NCBI GenBank assembly: GCA_964575715.1
Contig: CAZNSG010000023.1
Span: 1 to 39,767 of the forward strand
DNA length: 39,767 nt
Reading direction: 5' to 3'
Origin: PNAI01 sp964575715
GTDB taxonomy: Bacteria; Pseudomonadota; Alphaproteobacteria; Rhizobiales; Xanthobacteraceae
In this document: positions 38,745 through 39,767 of the stretch, piece by piece
How the letters are laid out: every line of letters starts with the position of its first letter
Numbering within the stretch: position 1 is the stretch's first letter
The notes under the pieces: generated by a model
The model's database searches: none
What the model was told of the DNA's origin: nothing
What the model saw: only the letters and a program-made list of their open reading frames with translations
Made by a program: the position numbers and the translations under genes

Positions 38745-38831
38745 GGCCACGCGGCGATCCAGATCGTCAAGCTCGCGCGTGACGGCGCGCTGTTCGCGAT
38801 CGAGGCAATCGCAGTGCTGCCGATGAAGTAG
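38745..38831 (+). pseudogene. Duplicated 3' fragment of the RidA-family gene
   Basis: From about 38754 the sequence codes AAIQIVKLARDGALFAIEAI and then AVLPMK with a stop at 38829-38831. It repeats residues from AIQIVKLARDGALFEIEAIAVLP of the RidA-family gene with one main change (Glu to Ala). The start and about 100 codons are missing. This is the 3' end of a second ridA copy, ending without the basic tail, which suggests the tail of the intact copy was gained later. Confidence 0.8.
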
Positions 38832-38837
38832 TCTTCT

Positions 38838-38955
38838 CCCTCCCCCTGAAAGGGGGAGGGTCGGGGTGGGGGTCTTGAAGTCGATGACCCCCACCCGCCA
38901 CGCCTTCGCTCGCTTCGCGAGCTTCGCCGTCCGACCTCCCCCTTGCAGGGGGAGG
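38838..38955. repeat. Second long inverted repeat element
   Basis: The left arm near 38838-38862 and the right arm near 38933-38955 (CCTCCCCCT...AGGGGGAGG) are reverse complements with about one mismatch. Inside them GTGGGGGTC and GACCCCCAC form a second inverted repeat. It ends just before the polA stop and could terminate transcription from both sides. Confidence 0.8.
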
Positions 38956-38965
38956 TAAAGAAAAT

Positions 38966-39767
38966 TCAATGCGCCTCGTCCCAATTGTGCGCGGCGCGGG
39001 CGTCGACCTGCAGCGGCACCGAGAGCGACACCGCCGGCATGGGCGCGTCCTCCATGACTTTTTTCACCACCGGCAGCGTCTTGGCGACCTCGTTCTCGGG
39101 CACTTCGAAGATCAGCTCGTCGTGCACCTGCAAAAGCATCTGCGCGGATAGTTTTTCTTTCTTGAGCGCCGGTTCGATCCGTATCATGGCGCGGCGGATG
39201 ATGTCGGCGGCCGAGCCCTGCAGGCGCGCGTTGATGGCGGCGCGCTCGTTAAACGCGCGCAGCGACGGATTCGAATTGGCGATGTCGGGATAGTGGCACT
39301 TGCGCCCGAACAGCGTGAGCACATAGCCGTGCTGCTTGCAAAACTCCTTGGTCTGCTCGATGTAGTCGCGGATGCCGGGGAAGCGCTCGAAATATTTCTT
39401 GATGTAGGCGCCGGCCTCCTCGCGCGGAATGCCGAGCTGGGCGGCGAGCCCGAACGCGGAGATGCCATAGATGATTCCGAAGTTGATCGCCTTGGCGCGG
39501 CGCCGCACCATCGGATCCATGCCCTCGACCGGTACGCCGAACACCTGGCTCGCGGTCATCGCATGAATGTCGATGCCGTCGCGGAACGCATCCTTGAGCG
39601 GCTGCACGTCGGCCATGTGCGCGGCGATACGCAACTCGATCTGCGAATAATCGACCGACAGCAGTTTCATGCCCTTCTCGGCGACGAAGGCGTGGCGGAT
39701 CTTGCGGCCTTCCTCGGTGCGCACGGGAATGTTCTGCAGGTTTGGATCGGTCGAGGAGAGCCGCCCG
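38966..39767 (-). CDS. polA: DNA polymerase I, C-terminal part
   Basis: The minus strand codes the polymerase palm and fingers of family A DNA polymerase, continuing beyond the right edge. Reading inward, LSSTDPNLQNIPVRT, LLSVDYSQIELRIAAHM (motif A), RRRAKAINFGIIYGISAFGL (motif B) and LLQVHDELIFEVPE (motif C) are all present with catalytic aspartates and the O-helix lysine and tyrosine. DNA polymerase I fills gaps and removes RNA primers in replication and repair. The stop is at 38966, immediately after the second inverted repeat. The N-terminal nuclease domains are outside the window. Confidence 0.97.
   Translation of the reverse strand, partial: GRLSSTDPNLQNIPVRTEEGRKIRHAFVAEKGMKLLSVDYSQIELRIAAHMADVQPLKDAFRDGIDIHAMTASQVFGVPVEGMDPMVRRRAKAINFGIIYGISAFGLAAQLGIPREEAGAYIKKYFERFPGIRDYIEQTKEFCKQHGYVLTLFGRKCHYPDIANSNPSLRAFNERAAINARLQGSAADIIRRAMIRIEPALKKEKLSAQMLLQVHDELIFEVPENEVAKTLPVVKKVMEDAPMPAVSLSVPLQVDARAAHNWDEAH

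Noticed and set aside
1..39767. CRISPR array, tRNA, rRNA or intact insertion sequence
   Set aside because: No regularly spaced repeats, cloverleaf with a T-loop motif, ribosomal RNA segments or transposase motifs were seen by eye; a covariance-model search would be needed to exclude small RNAs.

Overview
The window looks like chromosomal DNA from a GC-rich alphaproteobacterium of the order Hyphomicrobiales (Rhizobiales), probably near Bradyrhizobiaceae/Xanthobacteraceae. The basis is the chvI / HugZ-like / pckA neighbourhood with chvG nearby, a CtrA-family regulator, a DUF2865-like secreted protein, an opgH glucan glucosyltransferase and Rhizobiales-style palindromic repeats. This is inferred from gene content; no 16S or tRNA gene is visible.

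Layout. (1) 1-6522 holds a GTP-derived cofactor-like cluster. On the minus strand, ribA (GTP cyclohydrolase II with a decayed RibB-like N-terminus), a cytochrome b561 and a creatininase-family hydrolase run off the left edge. A RibD-C reductase faces ribA. A tightly coupled minus-strand operon follows, encoding an NAD(P)-dehydrogenase-like protein, a degenerate 6-pyruvoyltetrahydropterin-synthase-like protein, a GT4 glycosyltransferase and a SAM methyltransferase. Together they suggest a modified pyrimidine, pterin or flavin-like product, which I cannot match to a described pathway. (2) 6594-10463 is a plus-strand envelope operon: opgH, an FkbM methyltransferase and a polytopic membrane protein. 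(3) 10485-16597 carries signalling genes on the minus strand: a chemotaxis receptor, a GGDEF/EAL protein and a HerA-type ATPase. The last two lie in DNA that looks less GC-rich. (4) 16857-22875 contains chvG and chvI, which are normally adjacent, here separated by a three-gene cassette (two membrane proteins and a Tat-exported FAD oxidase). (5) 23094-30011 contains a HugZ-like protein, a NarL-type two-component pair, a CtrA paralogue with a damaged receiver site, and pckA. (6) 30011-30220 is a 210-bp MITE-like palindromic element filling the gap between pckA and a Spy/CpxP-like gene. (7) 32160-35267 contains a broken copy of a FAD oxidoreductase 5' end, a homocysteine methyltransferase-family gene, a TetR regulator with a likely operator, and the intact L-2-hydroxyglutarate oxidase-like gene. 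(8) 35252-39767 contains a DUF2865-like protein, an ArsB/NhaD-superfamily transporter, a RidA-family gene, two long inverted repeats flanking a GIY-YIG gene and a duplicated RidA 3' fragment, and the 3' part of polA.

The strongest candidates for something undescribed are the pterin/flavin-like cluster at the left end, the HerA plus GGDEF/EAL gene pair, and the CtrA paralogue that keeps its DNA-binding domain but has lost key phosphorylation-pocket residues. All functional calls come from motif recognition by eye; no database search was run.
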